Below are positions 17,690-29,085 of a DNA stretch of 64,000 nt, one piece after another. Made by a program: the position numbers and the translations under genes. The stretch's first letter is position 1. Every line of letters begins with the position of its first letter. Origin of the DNA: Janthinobacterium sp. BJB426. Its GTDB lineage: Bacteria > Pseudomonadota > Gammaproteobacteria > Burkholderiales > Burkholderiaceae_D. The stretch spans positions 62,001-126,000 of the forward strand of contig NZ_PDZL01000010.1 of NCBI RefSeq assembly GCF_002735705.1, in the 5' to 3' direction. Below the pieces are notes generated by a model, which ran no database searches, was not told the DNA's origin, and saw only the letters and a program-made list of their open reading frames with translations.

Positions 17690-18610
17690 ATGAAATTCCC
17701 CTTGTCCCTCGCTGCCGTCCTGCCCGCCTGCGTACTGGCGTTGAGCGCCTGCAGCAGCGTCGCCCCGGTTGCAGGCACGGCCACCGGCGCCGCCACAGCG
17801 TCCGCTACTGTACAAGACGTGCGCCAGCTGGGCGAGATCGTCGACCTGCGCAGCGGCCAGCGCGTGACTGCCGAACAATTGCTGGCCCAGCTGGCCACCG
17901 CGCCAAGGATCATTGTCGGCGAACAGCATGACCAGCTCAGCCATCACCAGATCGAGCAATGGCTGCTGCAGCAACTGCAGGGCCAGCGCCCGCAAGGCAG
18001 CGTGCTGCTGGAAATGCTGAACCCGGACCAACAAGCCAAGGTGGACAAGGTCAAGCCGTGGCTGCAGACGGATCCCGTGGTGCGCCCCGAACACGTGGCC
18101 GAGCTGCTGGCCTGGCAGCCGAGCTGGAAGTGGGAACAATATGGCGACCTGGTCATGACCGTGATGCGCGCGCCGTATCCCGTCTGGTCGGCCAACCTGG
18201 ACCGCAGCGAGATCAAGCAACTGTTTATCGACAAGCCGGCCGTGCAGGGCAAGCACTCGAACCTGGCCAACGATGGCAAGGTGCATGACAAATTGAAGGA
18301 CATCATCCGCGTCATGCATGACAACCAGATCGATGAGCCGCGCCTGGCCGCCATGCTGTCGGTGCAGCAGCAGCGCGACCGCCGCATGGCCGAGCGCCTG
18401 CTGGCCGCGCCCGCGCCGGCCGTGCTGATCGCCGGCGCCTACCATGCGCACAAGAACCTGGGCGTGCCGCTGCACGTGCAGGACTTGACGGGTGGCCCGG
18501 CGCCGCTGGTGCTGGTTCTGGCACAGCAGGGCGCCACGGTGCTGGCGCCGCAGGCGGATTTTGTCTGGTTCACGCCGGTTGTGGCGCCCGCCGTCGCCAG
18601 CGCCAAATAA
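17690..18610 (+). CDS. ChaN-family heme-binding lipoprotein
   Basis: Start 17690 follows GAAAGG by about 8 bases and gives a 306-residue protein with a lipoprotein signal whose lipobox is LSAC. The mature part belongs to the ChaN/PhuW-like family (Cofac_haem_bdg): IIVGEQHDQLSHHQ carries the conserved Glu-x-His-Asp and His residues, and LLEMLNPDQQ and GAYHAHKNLGVP are also typical. ChaN of Campylobacter is an iron-regulated lipoprotein that binds heme as a dimer. It is the first gene behind the Fur box and precedes exbB, exbD, tonB and a HasR-like receptor, so it most likely handles heme in the periplasm or at the outer membrane. A GCCGGGC/GCCCGGC hairpin at 18625-18643 follows the gene. Confidence 0.87.
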   Translation: MKFPLSLAAVLPACVLALSACSSVAPVAGTATGAATASATVQDVRQLGEIVDLRSGQRVTAEQLLAQLATAPRIIVGEQHDQLSHHQIEQWLLQQLQGQRPQGSVLLEMLNPDQQAKVDKVKPWLQTDPVVRPEHVAELLAWQPSWKWEQYGDLVMTVMRAPYPVWSANLDRSEIKQLFIDKPAVQGKHSNLANDGKVHDKLKDIIRVMHDNQIDEPRLAAMLSVQQQRDRRMAERLLAAPAPAVLIAGAYHAHKNLGVPLHVQDLTGGPAPLVLVLAQQGATVLAPQADFVWFTPVVAPAVASAK

Positions 18611-18751
18611 TTCCTTGTATGTCCGCCGGGCGTTCTGCCCGGCATTCTCCCCCAGCAAGCTCCCCCGCAGCAGCCAGGTAGTCCGTCCGATTTTTTTGCA
18701 TGCGCGTGCGCGCCATTGGCGCAGCCATGCCTGTTACCTGTCAAAGTTCTC

Positions 18752-19507
18752 ATGCGTATCCTCCGTATCAAAGCCGCCAGCTGCGGTGCCGTTCTTTCCC
18801 TCTGTCACGCCACCGCGCAAGCGTCCGCCTTGCCCCATGACATGTCGCCGCTGGGCATGTTTTTCGCCGCAGACCAGGTCGTCAAAAGCGTGCTCATCGG
18901 TTTGCTGGTCGCCGCGCTGGCCACCTGGGTGGTCTTGCTGGTGAAGGGCGCCAGTTTGCTGCAAGCCCGACGCGAGGCGGCGCAAGCCGTCGCCATGCTG
19001 AAGTCGGCCACTTCCTTGCCCGATGCGGCCGCCAAAGTGGAGGGCGCGGGCAGCACTTCGCTGGCGCGGCAACTACTCGACGATGTGCAGCAGGAGCTGA
19101 GCCTGTCGCACGTCAATGCCCCGGCGGTAGCCCTGAAGGAGCGGGCCGGCTTTCGCCAGGAGCAGCTCATTGCGCAGCAGGTGCGCGGCATGACGCACGG
19201 CATCGGCCTGCTGGCCAGCATCGGCGCCGTGGCGCCGTTCGTCGGCCTGTTCGGCACCGTGTGGGGCATCATGAACAGTTTTATCGGCATCGCCGTCAGC
19301 CAGAGCACGAATCTGGCGACAGTAGCGCCCGGCATCGCGGAAGCCTTGCTGGCGACAGCGCTGGGCCTGGTGGCGGCGATACCCGCCGTCGTCATTTATA
19401 ACGTGCTCAGCCGCGGCATCAACCAGTACAAGGCGCAGCTGCGCGCCGCTTCCGCGCAAGTGCTGCTGATGCTGAGCCGGGACCTCGACATGCGCAAGCA
19501 GGCCTGA
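18752..19507 (+). CDS. exbB: TonB-system energising protein ExbB
   Basis: An inner-membrane proton channel subunit of the MotA/TolQ/ExbB family, 251 residues. After a short N-terminal region with signal-like character come a first membrane helix (SVLIGLLVAALATWVVLL), a long cytoplasmic loop, and the conserved pair of helices starting GIGLLASIGAVAPFVGLFGTV and containing the ATALGLVAAIPAVVIYN signature. The start is not certain: ATG 18752 has a weak ribosome site and ATG 18716 would add 12 residues. The stop lies 3 bases from exbD. It powers the HasR-like receptor encoded downstream. Confidence 0.92.
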   Translation: MRILRIKAASCGAVLSLCHATAQASALPHDMSPLGMFFAADQVVKSVLIGLLVAALATWVVLLVKGASLLQARREAAQAVAMLKSATSLPDAAAKVEGAGSTSLARQLLDDVQQELSLSHVNAPAVALKERAGFRQEQLIAQQVRGMTHGIGLLASIGAVAPFVGLFGTVWGIMNSFIGIAVSQSTNLATVAPGIAEALLATALGLVAAIPAVVIYNVLSRGINQYKAQLRAASAQVLLMLSRDLDMRKQA

Positions 19508-19510
19508 GCC

Positions 19511-19936
19511 ATGGCGTCCCTGTTTCCTTCGTCGGACGACGACACGGCCGACATGCCGGAGTTGAGCGAGATCAATGTCACGCCTTTCATTGACGTGATG
19601 CTGGTGCTGTTGATCATCTTCATGGTGGTCTCGCCGCTGGCCACCGTCGACCTGAAAATCGACTTGCCGGCCGCCACGGCCAAGCCCGAACCGCGTCCCG
19701 AAAAACCGCTGTTCGTTTCCCTGAAAGCGGACCACAGCCTGTACCTGGGGGAGTCGCCCGTGGCGCGCGAGCAGCTGGGCAGCCTGCTCGACGCCCAGAC
19801 GGGCGGCGACCGCCAGCGCACGCTGTTTTTCCAGGCCGACAAGCAAGCCGCGTATGAAGACGTGCTGGGCGTCATGGACGCGCTGCGCCAGGCCGGCTAT
19901 CTGAAAGTGGGCCTGGTGGGCCGGGAGGGCGGGTGA
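19511..19936 (+). CDS. exbD: TonB-system energising protein ExbD
   Basis: The 141-residue protein has the ExbD/TolR layout: a short cytoplasmic N-terminus ending ELSEINVTPFIDVMLVLLII, where Asp in PFIDV is the conserved membrane residue of the proton path, then one helix and a periplasmic domain (FFQADKQAAYEDVLGVMDAL). It overlaps the following tonB gene by 4 bases, so exbB, exbD and tonB are translated as one unit. Confidence 0.93.
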   Translation: MASLFPSSDDDTADMPELSEINVTPFIDVMLVLLIIFMVVSPLATVDLKIDLPAATAKPEPRPEKPLFVSLKADHSLYLGESPVAREQLGSLLDAQTGGDRQRTLFFQADKQAAYEDVLGVMDALRQAGYLKVGLVGREGG

Positions 19937-20712
19937 ATCCGCGCCCTGCATTGAACTGGGGCATCGCCACGTCGCTGGTGGCGGCCGCCGCGTTGGCGCT
20001 GCTGCTGTGGGCCAGCTGGCAACCCGTCACCGTGGCGCCCGCCAACCCGGCCGCCAGCGTGATGCTGGTCTTTGCCGCGCAAGCGATGTCGCCGGAAACG
20101 CGGGTGGCGCATGCCGTGGGCGCGCGCCAGTCGGCCGCGTCCAGCGCTGCACGGCCGCCCAAGAGTGCAGTCCGGCAGGAAGCCTTGCCGGTGCTGGCAC
20201 GCGCCGCCGCGCCGGACATCGTCGCCGCGGAAAAAGAGGCGAAGGCGGAAACCAGACCGTCGCCCGATCCTGGCAAGGATGCCGCGAAGGAAGCTGCCGT
20301 GCCCGCGCAGGCCAGCAGCAGCGCCACACCGGCGCCAAGCCCCGTGCGCGGTCCGCAGGCGGCGCCGTTCGACAGCGATACGCCGCCCGCCAGCGCGGCG
20401 CCGGCCAGCTGGCAAAGCCGGGTGCTCGGCCATCTGGCCCACTTCAAGCGCTATCCGGGCGACGCGCGCCAGCGCAACAAGGCTGGCGCCGCCTGGGTGC
20501 GCTTCCAGGTGGACCGCGACGGCAAATTGTTGGCCAGCGAACTGCTCACCTCGTCGGGCACGGTGCTGCTCGACCGCGAGGCCTTGCAAGTGCTGCAGCG
20601 CGCGCAGCCGCTGCCGGCGCCGCCCGCCAGCGTATTGCGACAGGGCACGGTGACGGTCACCTTGCCCGTGTCGTTCAAGCTCGATGCCGGGAACGGTCAC
20701 GGCGCCAGCTGA
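19933..20712 (+). CDS. tonB: TonB/HasB-like energy transducer
   Basis: Starts with GTG overlapping the exbD stop. The 259-residue protein has one N-terminal membrane anchor (about residues 9-27), an Ala/Pro/Lys-rich periplasmic spacer and a C-terminal TonB domain: RVLGHLAHFKRYPGDAR is the hallmark YP segment, followed by GAAWVRFQVDRDGKLL and LLDREALQVLQRAQPLPAPP. Location before a HasR-like receptor makes it a dedicated, HasB-like transducer rather than the global TonB. The spacer is shorter in Pro-Lys repeats than in E. coli TonB. Confidence 0.9.
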   Translation: MNPRPALNWGIATSLVAAAALALLLWASWQPVTVAPANPAASVMLVFAAQAMSPETRVAHAVGARQSAASSAARPPKSAVRQEALPVLARAAAPDIVAAEKEAKAETRPSPDPGKDAAKEAAVPAQASSSATPAPSPVRGPQAAPFDSDTPPASAAPASWQSRVLGHLAHFKRYPGDARQRNKAGAAWVRFQVDRDGKLLASELLTSSGTVLLDREALQVLQRAQPLPAPPASVLRQGTVTVTLPVSFKLDAGNGHGAS

Positions 20713-20743
20713 ATTTTTCAATCACATAAGAAATCGAGGGTGT

Positions 20744-23002
20744 ATGCATATCAAGACAATGACGCAGGCCGTGGGCATCTGCATGGCTTTGCTCGCGCAG
20801 CAGGCATGGGCGCAACAGGCGCAAGACAGTGGCAAGGTGGAATTTTCGCCGCTGAATGTATCGGGTGAAACTGTCCCGGCGGAACAGCAGGCGCTGGAAA
20901 AACCGGGCGCCGTCAGCGCGCGCGGGGCCGATACGCGCTTGCAGAGCGTCGACCAGATCGTGCGCAGCATGCCGGGCACGTTTACCCAGATCGACCCGGC
21001 GCAGGGCGCCGTCAGCGTCAACATCCGCGGCCTGTCGGGCCTGGGGCGTGTCAACATGATGGTCGATGGCGTGAGCCAGAATTACTATGGCAGCGCGCCA
21101 TCGTCCGTGTCGCACGGTGGCGTGCCTAGCAGCCAGTTCGGCGCCCTGATCGACCCGAACTTCATCATCGGCGTGGATGTGTCACGCGGCAATGTCGTCG
21201 GTGGCGACGGCGTCAATGCGCTGGCCGGCAGCGCCAATTTCCGCACCATCGGCGTCGATGACGTGGTCTTCTCCGGTGAAAAAACGGGAGTGCGCACGAA
21301 AATGTCGACCGGCAATAACGGCGTGGGGCGCAGCGCCATGCTGGCCGTGGCCATGAAAAACCCCGCCTTCGATGGCGGCAGCGTAGGCTTCATGGCTGCC
21401 ACCAGCGCTAGCGTGATCGGCAACAACTACAAGAATGCCAAGGGCGTCAACAGCGAGGAATTCGGTTTCGGCTACAACCGCTATTACAAACAGAAACCCA
21501 AGTCGCAGCTGCTGAAGCTGGACCTCAAGTTGAGCGACTTCCATGCGCTGGAACTGTCGGCGCGCGATTACCGCAGCACGTTTACGCGCCGCGACATCCG
21601 CAGCAATGACTACTACGTAAAATATCACTACACGCCGTTTTCGGAATTGATCGACCTCAATGTGGTGGCCAGCAGCAGCCGCGGCAACCAGAAATACATG
21701 CCCGAGGCGCTGACCAATTTCATCAACACGAATGCGGCCAACCGCGCCGACGCTGTCGACATCAACAACACCAGCAGCTTCAGGCTGGCTGGCGGCGATG
21801 CGCTGGTGACCATAGGCGGCAAGCTGATGCGCAATAAATACAGCAAGCACGTGGAAAGCCTCGTCGACGATCCGGACAATCCGGACGCGAACCAGCAATC
21901 GATTGAAAACAATACGTTTGGCCCCGAGGGCGTGCAAAAGATCAACAGCCTGTATGCGGGCCTGCAATACAACCGCGGCATTGTTCAAGTCAATGCGGGC
22001 CTCAATTACACGCACTTTGATTTGACCGGCTACAAGCCCGCCTGCGACCCGCGCGTGCAGTGTTTCCCGCAAGGGGCGAGCAATATTGCGCTCAAGGAGC
22101 ATGGCATCAATCCTTCGCTGCTCGTTTCCGCGCAAGTGACGCCGTGGTTCCAGCCGTTTGCCAGCGCCGAGCGCACGATGCGCGGGCCGAATCCGCAGGA
22201 AGTGTTTTTTTCGAATGACGGCGGGGCCTCGATGAACCCCTTCCTTAAGGGCGAGCGGGCCAGCACCTATCAGCTGGGTTTCAATTCCAGCCTGCATGGC
22301 TTGCTGAGCAAGAATGATGTGCTGAACTTCAAGGCCCTGTATTTCAAGAGCAAGATCGACGGCTATATCACCAGCCAGTCCTTCCTCGTGTGCGACCGCG
22401 GCCGCAAGTGCAATATCGCGGAAGTGCTGGCCAACGACTGGCAGAATGTGGATGACTACATGACCAATATGTATATCTACATCAACTCGGCCACGCCCGT
22501 GTACTCGCGCGGCTGGGAACTGGAAGCGCAATATCATCTGGGGCCGGCCTATGCGCGCCTGTCGTACACGCGTGAAACGACGCGCCAGCCCACGTCGATC
22601 GCCAGCGCCTGGTTTGGCGCGGCCGACATCAGCGAGCTGCCCAGCGTGTATTACAACCTCGACGTGGGCACGCGCCTGCTGGACAACAAGCTGGAAGTGG
22701 GCGCCATTCTCAAGCACACGGGTTCGAACCGCCGCCTGTCGCCGGACAATGAAGCCGATGAAGCGACGGGCGAAGTGCTCAAGGCCGAGAATCCGAAGAT
22801 CCCGGCCGTGATCGACTTGTATGCGAGCTGGCAGGTGACGAAAAATCTGTTCCTGCGCCTGTCCGTGCAAAACGCCATGAACAAGGATTTCTCGGAAGCG
22901 CTGAACCGTTTGAACTCGATGCCGTCGCAGTCGCAGGACAACACGCCGCTGAGCACGGCGCGGGGCAGGACGTATGTGGCTGGGCTGGAGTACCGCTTTT
23001 AA
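20744..23002 (+). CDS. HasR-like TonB-dependent heme receptor
   Basis: The 752-residue outer-membrane receptor has a signal peptide ending QQAWAQ. The plug contains VNIRGLSGLGRVNMMVDGVS and QNYYGSAPSS, and a NPNF-type segment (IDPNFIIGVDVSRG), all typical of the heme/hemophore receptor HasR subgroup; the barrel ends with AGLEYRF. Start ATG 20744 follows GAGGG closely. It is the last gene of the Fur-controlled exbB-exbD-tonB unit, so it should import heme. No HasA hemophore, HasI sigma factor or HasS anti-sigma factor is encoded in the window, so hemophore dependence cannot be stated. An alternative is a receptor for another iron chelate. Confidence 0.87.
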   Translation: MHIKTMTQAVGICMALLAQQAWAQQAQDSGKVEFSPLNVSGETVPAEQQALEKPGAVSARGADTRLQSVDQIVRSMPGTFTQIDPAQGAVSVNIRGLSGLGRVNMMVDGVSQNYYGSAPSSVSHGGVPSSQFGALIDPNFIIGVDVSRGNVVGGDGVNALAGSANFRTIGVDDVVFSGEKTGVRTKMSTGNNGVGRSAMLAVAMKNPAFDGGSVGFMAATSASVIGNNYKNAKGVNSEEFGFGYNRYYKQKPKSQLLKLDLKLSDFHALELSARDYRSTFTRRDIRSNDYYVKYHYTPFSELIDLNVVASSSRGNQKYMPEALTNFINTNAANRADAVDINNTSSFRLAGGDALVTIGGKLMRNKYSKHVESLVDDPDNPDANQQSIENNTFGPEGVQKINSLYAGLQYNRGIVQVNAGLNYTHFDLTGYKPACDPRVQCFPQGASNIALKEHGINPSLLVSAQVTPWFQPFASAERTMRGPNPQEVFFSNDGGASMNPFLKGERASTYQLGFNSSLHGLLSKNDVLNFKALYFKSKIDGYITSQSFLVCDRGRKCNIAEVLANDWQNVDDYMTNMYIYINSATPVYSRGWELEAQYHLGPAYARLSYTRETTRQPTSIASAWFGAADISELPSVYYNLDVGTRLLDNKLEVGAILKHTGSNRRLSPDNEADEATGEVLKAENPKIPAVIDLYASWQVTKNLFLRLSVQNAMNKDFSEALNRLNSMPSQSQDNTPLSTARGRTYVAGLEYRF

Positions 23003-23032
23003 AGCAGACCCCAGCCCCGCGCTTTGGCTTGA

Positions 23033-23440
23033 TTAATACTCGCGTGGTGTCGTTCCGTAGTAACTATGGATGGACTGGGCCCACGTGGTATCGGCCATGT
23101 TCGGCCAGTTATCCGTATCGAAGCCGGGCGCATTTTCGATGCGCTCCTTGTCGACGTTGAGGGTGAAGCGCTTGTTGACGGTGTCGAGCAGCAGCGCTTC
23201 CCAGGGCACGGCGAACAGCTTTTCGCCGATGGTGAAGACACCGCCGTGCGACATGACGGCATAGGCGATCTTGCCGCTGCGCATGTCGATCATGATTTCC
23301 TTGATTTCGCCCAGATGTTCATCCTTGGCGTTGTGCACATGGTCGCCGATCAGGGTGTCGGCACCCATCAGTTCGGGGCCGGGACCTTTGTGGCCGCGGT
23401 TGACATACATGCCGTAGGCGTCGCGTTCTTCGTAGCTCAT
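23033..23440 (-). CDS. PRC-barrel domain protein
   Basis: A 135-residue protein beginning at ATG 23440, which has a strong AGGAGG ribosome site 6 bases upstream. The PRC-barrel core is ADTLIGDHVHNAKDEHLGEI followed by IMIDMRSGKIAYAVMSHGG and KLFAVPWEAL. Such soluble single-domain proteins are frequent in proteobacteria and often stress-linked, but their role is not settled. The tail (TTWAQSIHSYYG) is also common in this family. Converges with the heme-receptor gene. Confidence 0.82.
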   Translation of the reverse strand: MSYEERDAYGMYVNRGHKGPGPELMGADTLIGDHVHNAKDEHLGEIKEIMIDMRSGKIAYAVMSHGGVFTIGEKLFAVPWEALLLDTVNKRFTLNVDKERIENAPGFDTDNWPNMADTTWAQSIHSYYGTTPREY

Positions 23441-23641
23441 GATGGACCTCCTGTTGAAAATGCCAGTCTGCCGCCAGGGCGCGGCAGGGTCTGTTCGCTC
23501 TCCCACACAATATATGGAATTGGAAATATTTCAATTATTGCCACTACGCAATTTTGTTGTGTGTAGACAGCAGGAGGGGGAGGGATAGTCGGTATTTGCC
23601 GCAAATTTCCGTGCGCGGGGAGCGACGCAGGCGGGCTTTAG

Positions 23642-25339
<1,698 letters not shown>

Positions 25340-25369
25340 CGCGGTCGATCGGTACAGTATTACCCGTAA

Positions 25370-26764
<1,395 letters not shown>

Positions 26765-26784
26765 GCTGATGTAAAACCCACTGG

Positions 26785-26813
26785 CCGGCCGGAAATGTTC
26801 CGGCCGGTTTTTT
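26785..26813 (+). terminator. Intrinsic terminator after eno
   Basis: CCGGCCGGAA (26785-26794) and TTCCGGCCGG (26798-26807) form a 10-base perfect stem with a 3-base loop, followed by six T. It lies 14 bases before the ftsB start, so ftsB expression must come through read-through or an embedded start. Confidence 0.9.
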
Positions 26814-26826
26814 AACTGAATGCCCC

Positions 26827-27150
26827 ATGCGCCTGATTACGCTCGCCCTGGCAGCCCTGCTGCTGTTGATTCAATTTCCCCTCTGGCTGGGTAAAGGCGG
26901 CTGGCTGCGTGTTGCCGACATGGAATCCCAAGTGGCGGTGGCCAATAAGAAGAATATGGAATTGAAGGCGCGCAACGCCAAGCTCGAATCCGAAGTGCGC
27001 GACCTGAAAGATGGGACGGGCGCCGTCGAAGAGCGTGCCCGCTATGAGCTGGGCATGGTCAAACAGAATGAGATTTTCGTGCAGATCGTGCGCAAGGGAC
27101 AAACCCCGCCACTGCTGGAAACGCCGGTGGACGCCGCTGCGCCACACTAA
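26827..27150 (+). CDS. ftsB: Cell division protein FtsB
   Basis: A bitopic inner-membrane protein of 107 residues, part of the FtsQLB divisome subcomplex. One membrane helix near the N-terminus ([20 protein letters not shown]), then a coiled coil ([20 protein letters not shown]) and the conserved [18 protein letters not shown] segment of FtsB/DivIC. Its place right after eno is the usual one in proteobacteria. No strong ribosome site is present between the eno terminator and the ATG. Confidence 0.93.
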   Translation: MRLITLALAALLLLIQFPLWLGKGGWLRVADMESQVAVANKKNMELKARNAKLESEVRDLKDGTGAVEERARYELGMVKQNEIFVQIVRKGQTPPLLETPVDAAAPH

Positions 27151-27172
27151 GATAGTACGACTTCCCGCTTGC

Positions 27173-27196
27173 CAGCCTGGACCGATTGCCAGGCTG
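27173..27196 (+). terminator. Hairpin after ftsB
   Basis: CAGCCTGG (27173-27180) and CCAGGCTG (27189-27196) form an 8-base perfect stem with an 8-base loop shortly after the ftsB stop. There is no T-run, so it may mark the transcript end or protect it rather than terminate. Otherwise 27151-27283 holds nothing recognised. Confidence 0.4.
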
Positions 27197-27283
27197 ACCT
27201 GTCACATGACTACCTTGTTACCTTGTACTGCTACGCACGACTGGCCGCATGGCGCGGCGTGCTGCTGCCTTGCTGCTTGCTGA

Positions 27284-27376
27284 TCAGAAACGGGCCTTGC
27301 CGGTCGTGATCAGGTAAAAATGGATGCTGGTGACCACGATGGCAACAGCGATCAGTGCGGTTTCGAGAAATATCAT
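27284..27376 (-). CDS. Putative 30-residue single-pass membrane peptide
   Basis: An ATG at 27376 with AAGGA upstream opens a 30-codon frame: MIFLETALIAVAIVVTSIHF then YLITTGKARF and TGA. The sequence is one hydrophobic helix of about 20 residues with an acidic residue at the outer end and a Lys/Arg-containing tail, the usual look of a small membrane protein such as KdpF, though no kdp genes are near. Codon use (third-position G/C) fits the genome. It lies in the gap after ftsB on the opposite strand and downstream of a REP-like element. No homology is claimed. Confidence 0.5.
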   Translation of the reverse strand: MIFLETALIAVAIVVTSIHFYLITTGKARF

Positions 27377-27407
27377 ATAAAAATCCTTGTTAGTATTTAG
27401 TTGGCTT

Positions 27408-27492
27408 AAAAAACGTCCAGGGCCAGGCGCCAAGCCGAAGACAGTACGAACGTACGGCGAGGCGCAGGCAACGCCGGCCTGGGCGTTTTTTT
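27408..27492. repeat. REP-like stem-loop with T-runs at both ends (bidirectional terminator-like)
   Basis: An A-run followed by CGTCCAGGGCCAGGCG (27414-27429) pairs imperfectly with CGCCGGCCTGGGCG (27472-27485), which is followed by seven T. The 40-base interior contains GTAC-GAAC-GTAC and GAGGCGCAGG segments. On both strands a stem is followed by a T-run, so it could end transcription from either side. The T-run includes the stop codon of the 95-residue gene. I suspect a dispersed beta-proteobacterial palindromic element, but only one copy is in this window. Confidence 0.55.
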
Positions 27493-27778
27493 ATCCGCGC
27501 GACGCCAGGAAGCGCAATTCTGCGGCCAAGTTCGGCATCAGGTTTTCGTAACGGGCCGCTTCCGAGTTCAGCAGGGCGATGTCGCGCTTGCTTGGGCGCA
27601 CATAGCGCTGTTCTTCGACGTTGCTGGTGCTGATGTTCGTGGCGATGACTTCCTTCTGTGCCAGTTCGCTGTACGGCTTGGAAGCGAGCAGGGCGCCCAG
27701 GAAAGCGCGCGTGGCGCGGCCCAGGTTGCTGAAGTAGTTGTCGTTGTCGTTGCTGTAGGTGTTGGTAAAAGTGGACAT
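27491..27778 (-). CDS. Hypothetical 95-residue protein
   Basis: Start at 27778 has GGAGGG 4 bases upstream. The product MSTFTNTYSNDNDNYFSNLG then ATRAFLGALLASKP is Asn/Ser-rich at the N-terminus, with a short amphipathic helix in the middle and a conserved-looking VRPSKRDIALLNSEAARYEN tail rich in charged residues. No signal peptide or membrane segment. I do not recognise the family. The gene has its own promoter candidate and ends inside the REP-like element. Confidence 0.7.
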   Translation of the reverse strand: MSTFTNTYSNDNDNYFSNLGRATRAFLGALLASKPYSELAQKEVIATNISTSNVEEQRYVRPSKRDIALLNSEAARYENLMPNLAAELRFLASRG

Positions 27779-27811
27779 ATGCCCTCCATGAATGGTCTGT
27801 TGTTGCATTGC

Positions 27812-27841
27812 ACAATAATGGAGTTTGCGATATGCGTCCAA
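27812..27841 (-). promoter_or_regulatory. Candidate promoter of the 95-residue gene
   Basis: TTGGAC (27841-27836) and TATTGT (27817-27812) on the minus strand are 18 bases apart. Immediately upstream is a near-repeat of GAAATTGG (separated by 6 bases). Confidence 0.35.
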
Positions 27842-27942
27842 TTTCAAATTCCAATTTCAGAAATTCAAGAAACGAATAATAAGGGCGTAGCCATCGGCCA
27901 CGCCCTGAAAATGAATTTGTTACGAAATGTTTATCCTGCGGT

Positions 27943-29085
27943 TTATCCTGCGGCGATGCGTCCCAAACCCGGATCGTCGCTGAAAAAGCCGTCGAGTCCC
28001 GTCTCGATGTAGCGCCGCATTTCCGCCACGGAACCGGCTTCGTTGCGCGCATTTTCGCCATTGCCATCGCGGAAGTCAGCTGCCAGGAAACGGTTTTCCG
28101 GGCGGAAGGTCCACGTATGCAAGAGCAAGCCCGCCTGGTGCGCATCGTCGACGATGGACGAAGGCTTGGCCAGGCGCTGATCGGCGCCCAGCGCGATGAC
28201 GCCCCGCGTGGGCGGCGCCACCACGTCGGCATAGGCGGCGATGTCGCGCAGGCCGGCTGGCGTCGTCATTTGCCCGAACGTCAGCTTGCCGCCTGCCTTG
28301 GCCACGTCCGTCGGGCGAATATCGCCACCCACCACCAGCTGCATCAGGCGCACGTTGGCGCGCCGTCCCAGCTTCTCGCGCAAGTATTTCAAATTCGCTA
28401 CTTCGAAGGACTGGATTTCGATCGGCGCGCGCCGCGTGTATTCGTGCGCCAGCAGGGTCGAGAGGAAACGGTCTTCCAGCGCCAGGCCCGCATCGCGGAA
28501 GTAGGTCGAGCTTTTCAGCTCCGGCACGAGGCCGATGATGCGTCCGCTGGCGGCTGATTGCGCTGCAACAAAATCGATGATTTCTTCCCACGTCGGGATC
28601 TGGAATTGTCCATCGTACAAGGTGTTGCCGGTACGTACTTTCGGCAGCCGTTCGATGGCGCGCAGGGTTTTCAGTTCCGCCAGGGTGAAGTCGTCGACGA
28701 ACCAGCCTTCGTGCCATTCGCCGTCGACCAGCTTCTTGCCGCGCCGGCTGGCGAACTCGGGCCGGCGCGCCACGTCGGTGGTGTCGATCAGATTGCTTTC
28801 ATGGCGCGCCACGAGGATGCCGTCGCGCGTGGCGACCAGATCCGGCTCGACGTAGTCGGCGCCGTCGAGGATGGCCTTGGCGTAGGACGCCAGCGTGTGT
28901 TCAGGGCGCAGGGCGCTGGCGCCGCGGTGGGCGAACACCAGCGGACGGGCCTGTTTTGTTTCCAGCAGGCCGGCCGCAAAGCCGGGCGCGGCGGCCAGGG
29001 CCAGTCCGCCCACGGCCGCCTGGACGAAGCTGCGGCGCGAAAAGTGACGCTGGGGCAGCACAGGGGCGATATGCGGCGTGCGCAT
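27943..29085 (-). CDS. Tat-exported glycerophosphodiester phosphodiesterase (GlpQ-like)
   Basis: Hydrolyses glycerophosphodiesters to glycerol-3-phosphate and an alcohol. The N-terminus carries a twin-arginine signal (FSRRSFVQAAVGGLALAA), so the enzyme is exported folded to the periplasm. The GDPD motifs follow: FAHRGASALRPEHTLASY with the first catalytic His, DYVEPDLVATRDGILVARHE with the metal-binding Glu/Asp and the second His. LVPELKSS carries a conserved Glu. The end HTWTFRPENRF and GLDGFFSDDPG is typical of GlpQ. Its start overlaps the stop of the upstream TonB-receptor gene by one base (TGATG), so the two are cotranscribed under the Pho-box promoter. Confidence 0.92.
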   Translation of the reverse strand: MRTPHIAPVLPQRHFSRRSFVQAAVGGLALAAAPGFAAGLLETKQARPLVFAHRGASALRPEHTLASYAKAILDGADYVEPDLVATRDGILVARHESNLIDTTDVARRPEFASRRGKKLVDGEWHEGWFVDDFTLAELKTLRAIERLPKVRTGNTLYDGQFQIPTWEEIIDFVAAQSAASGRIIGLVPELKSSTYFRDAGLALEDRFLSTLLAHEYTRRAPIEIQSFEVANLKYLREKLGRRANVRLMQLVVGGDIRPTDVAKAGGKLTFGQMTTPAGLRDIAAYADVVAPPTRGVIALGADQRLAKPSSIVDDAHQAGLLLHTWTFRPENRFLAADFRDGNGENARNEAGSVAEMRRYIETGLDGFFSDDPGLGRIAAG

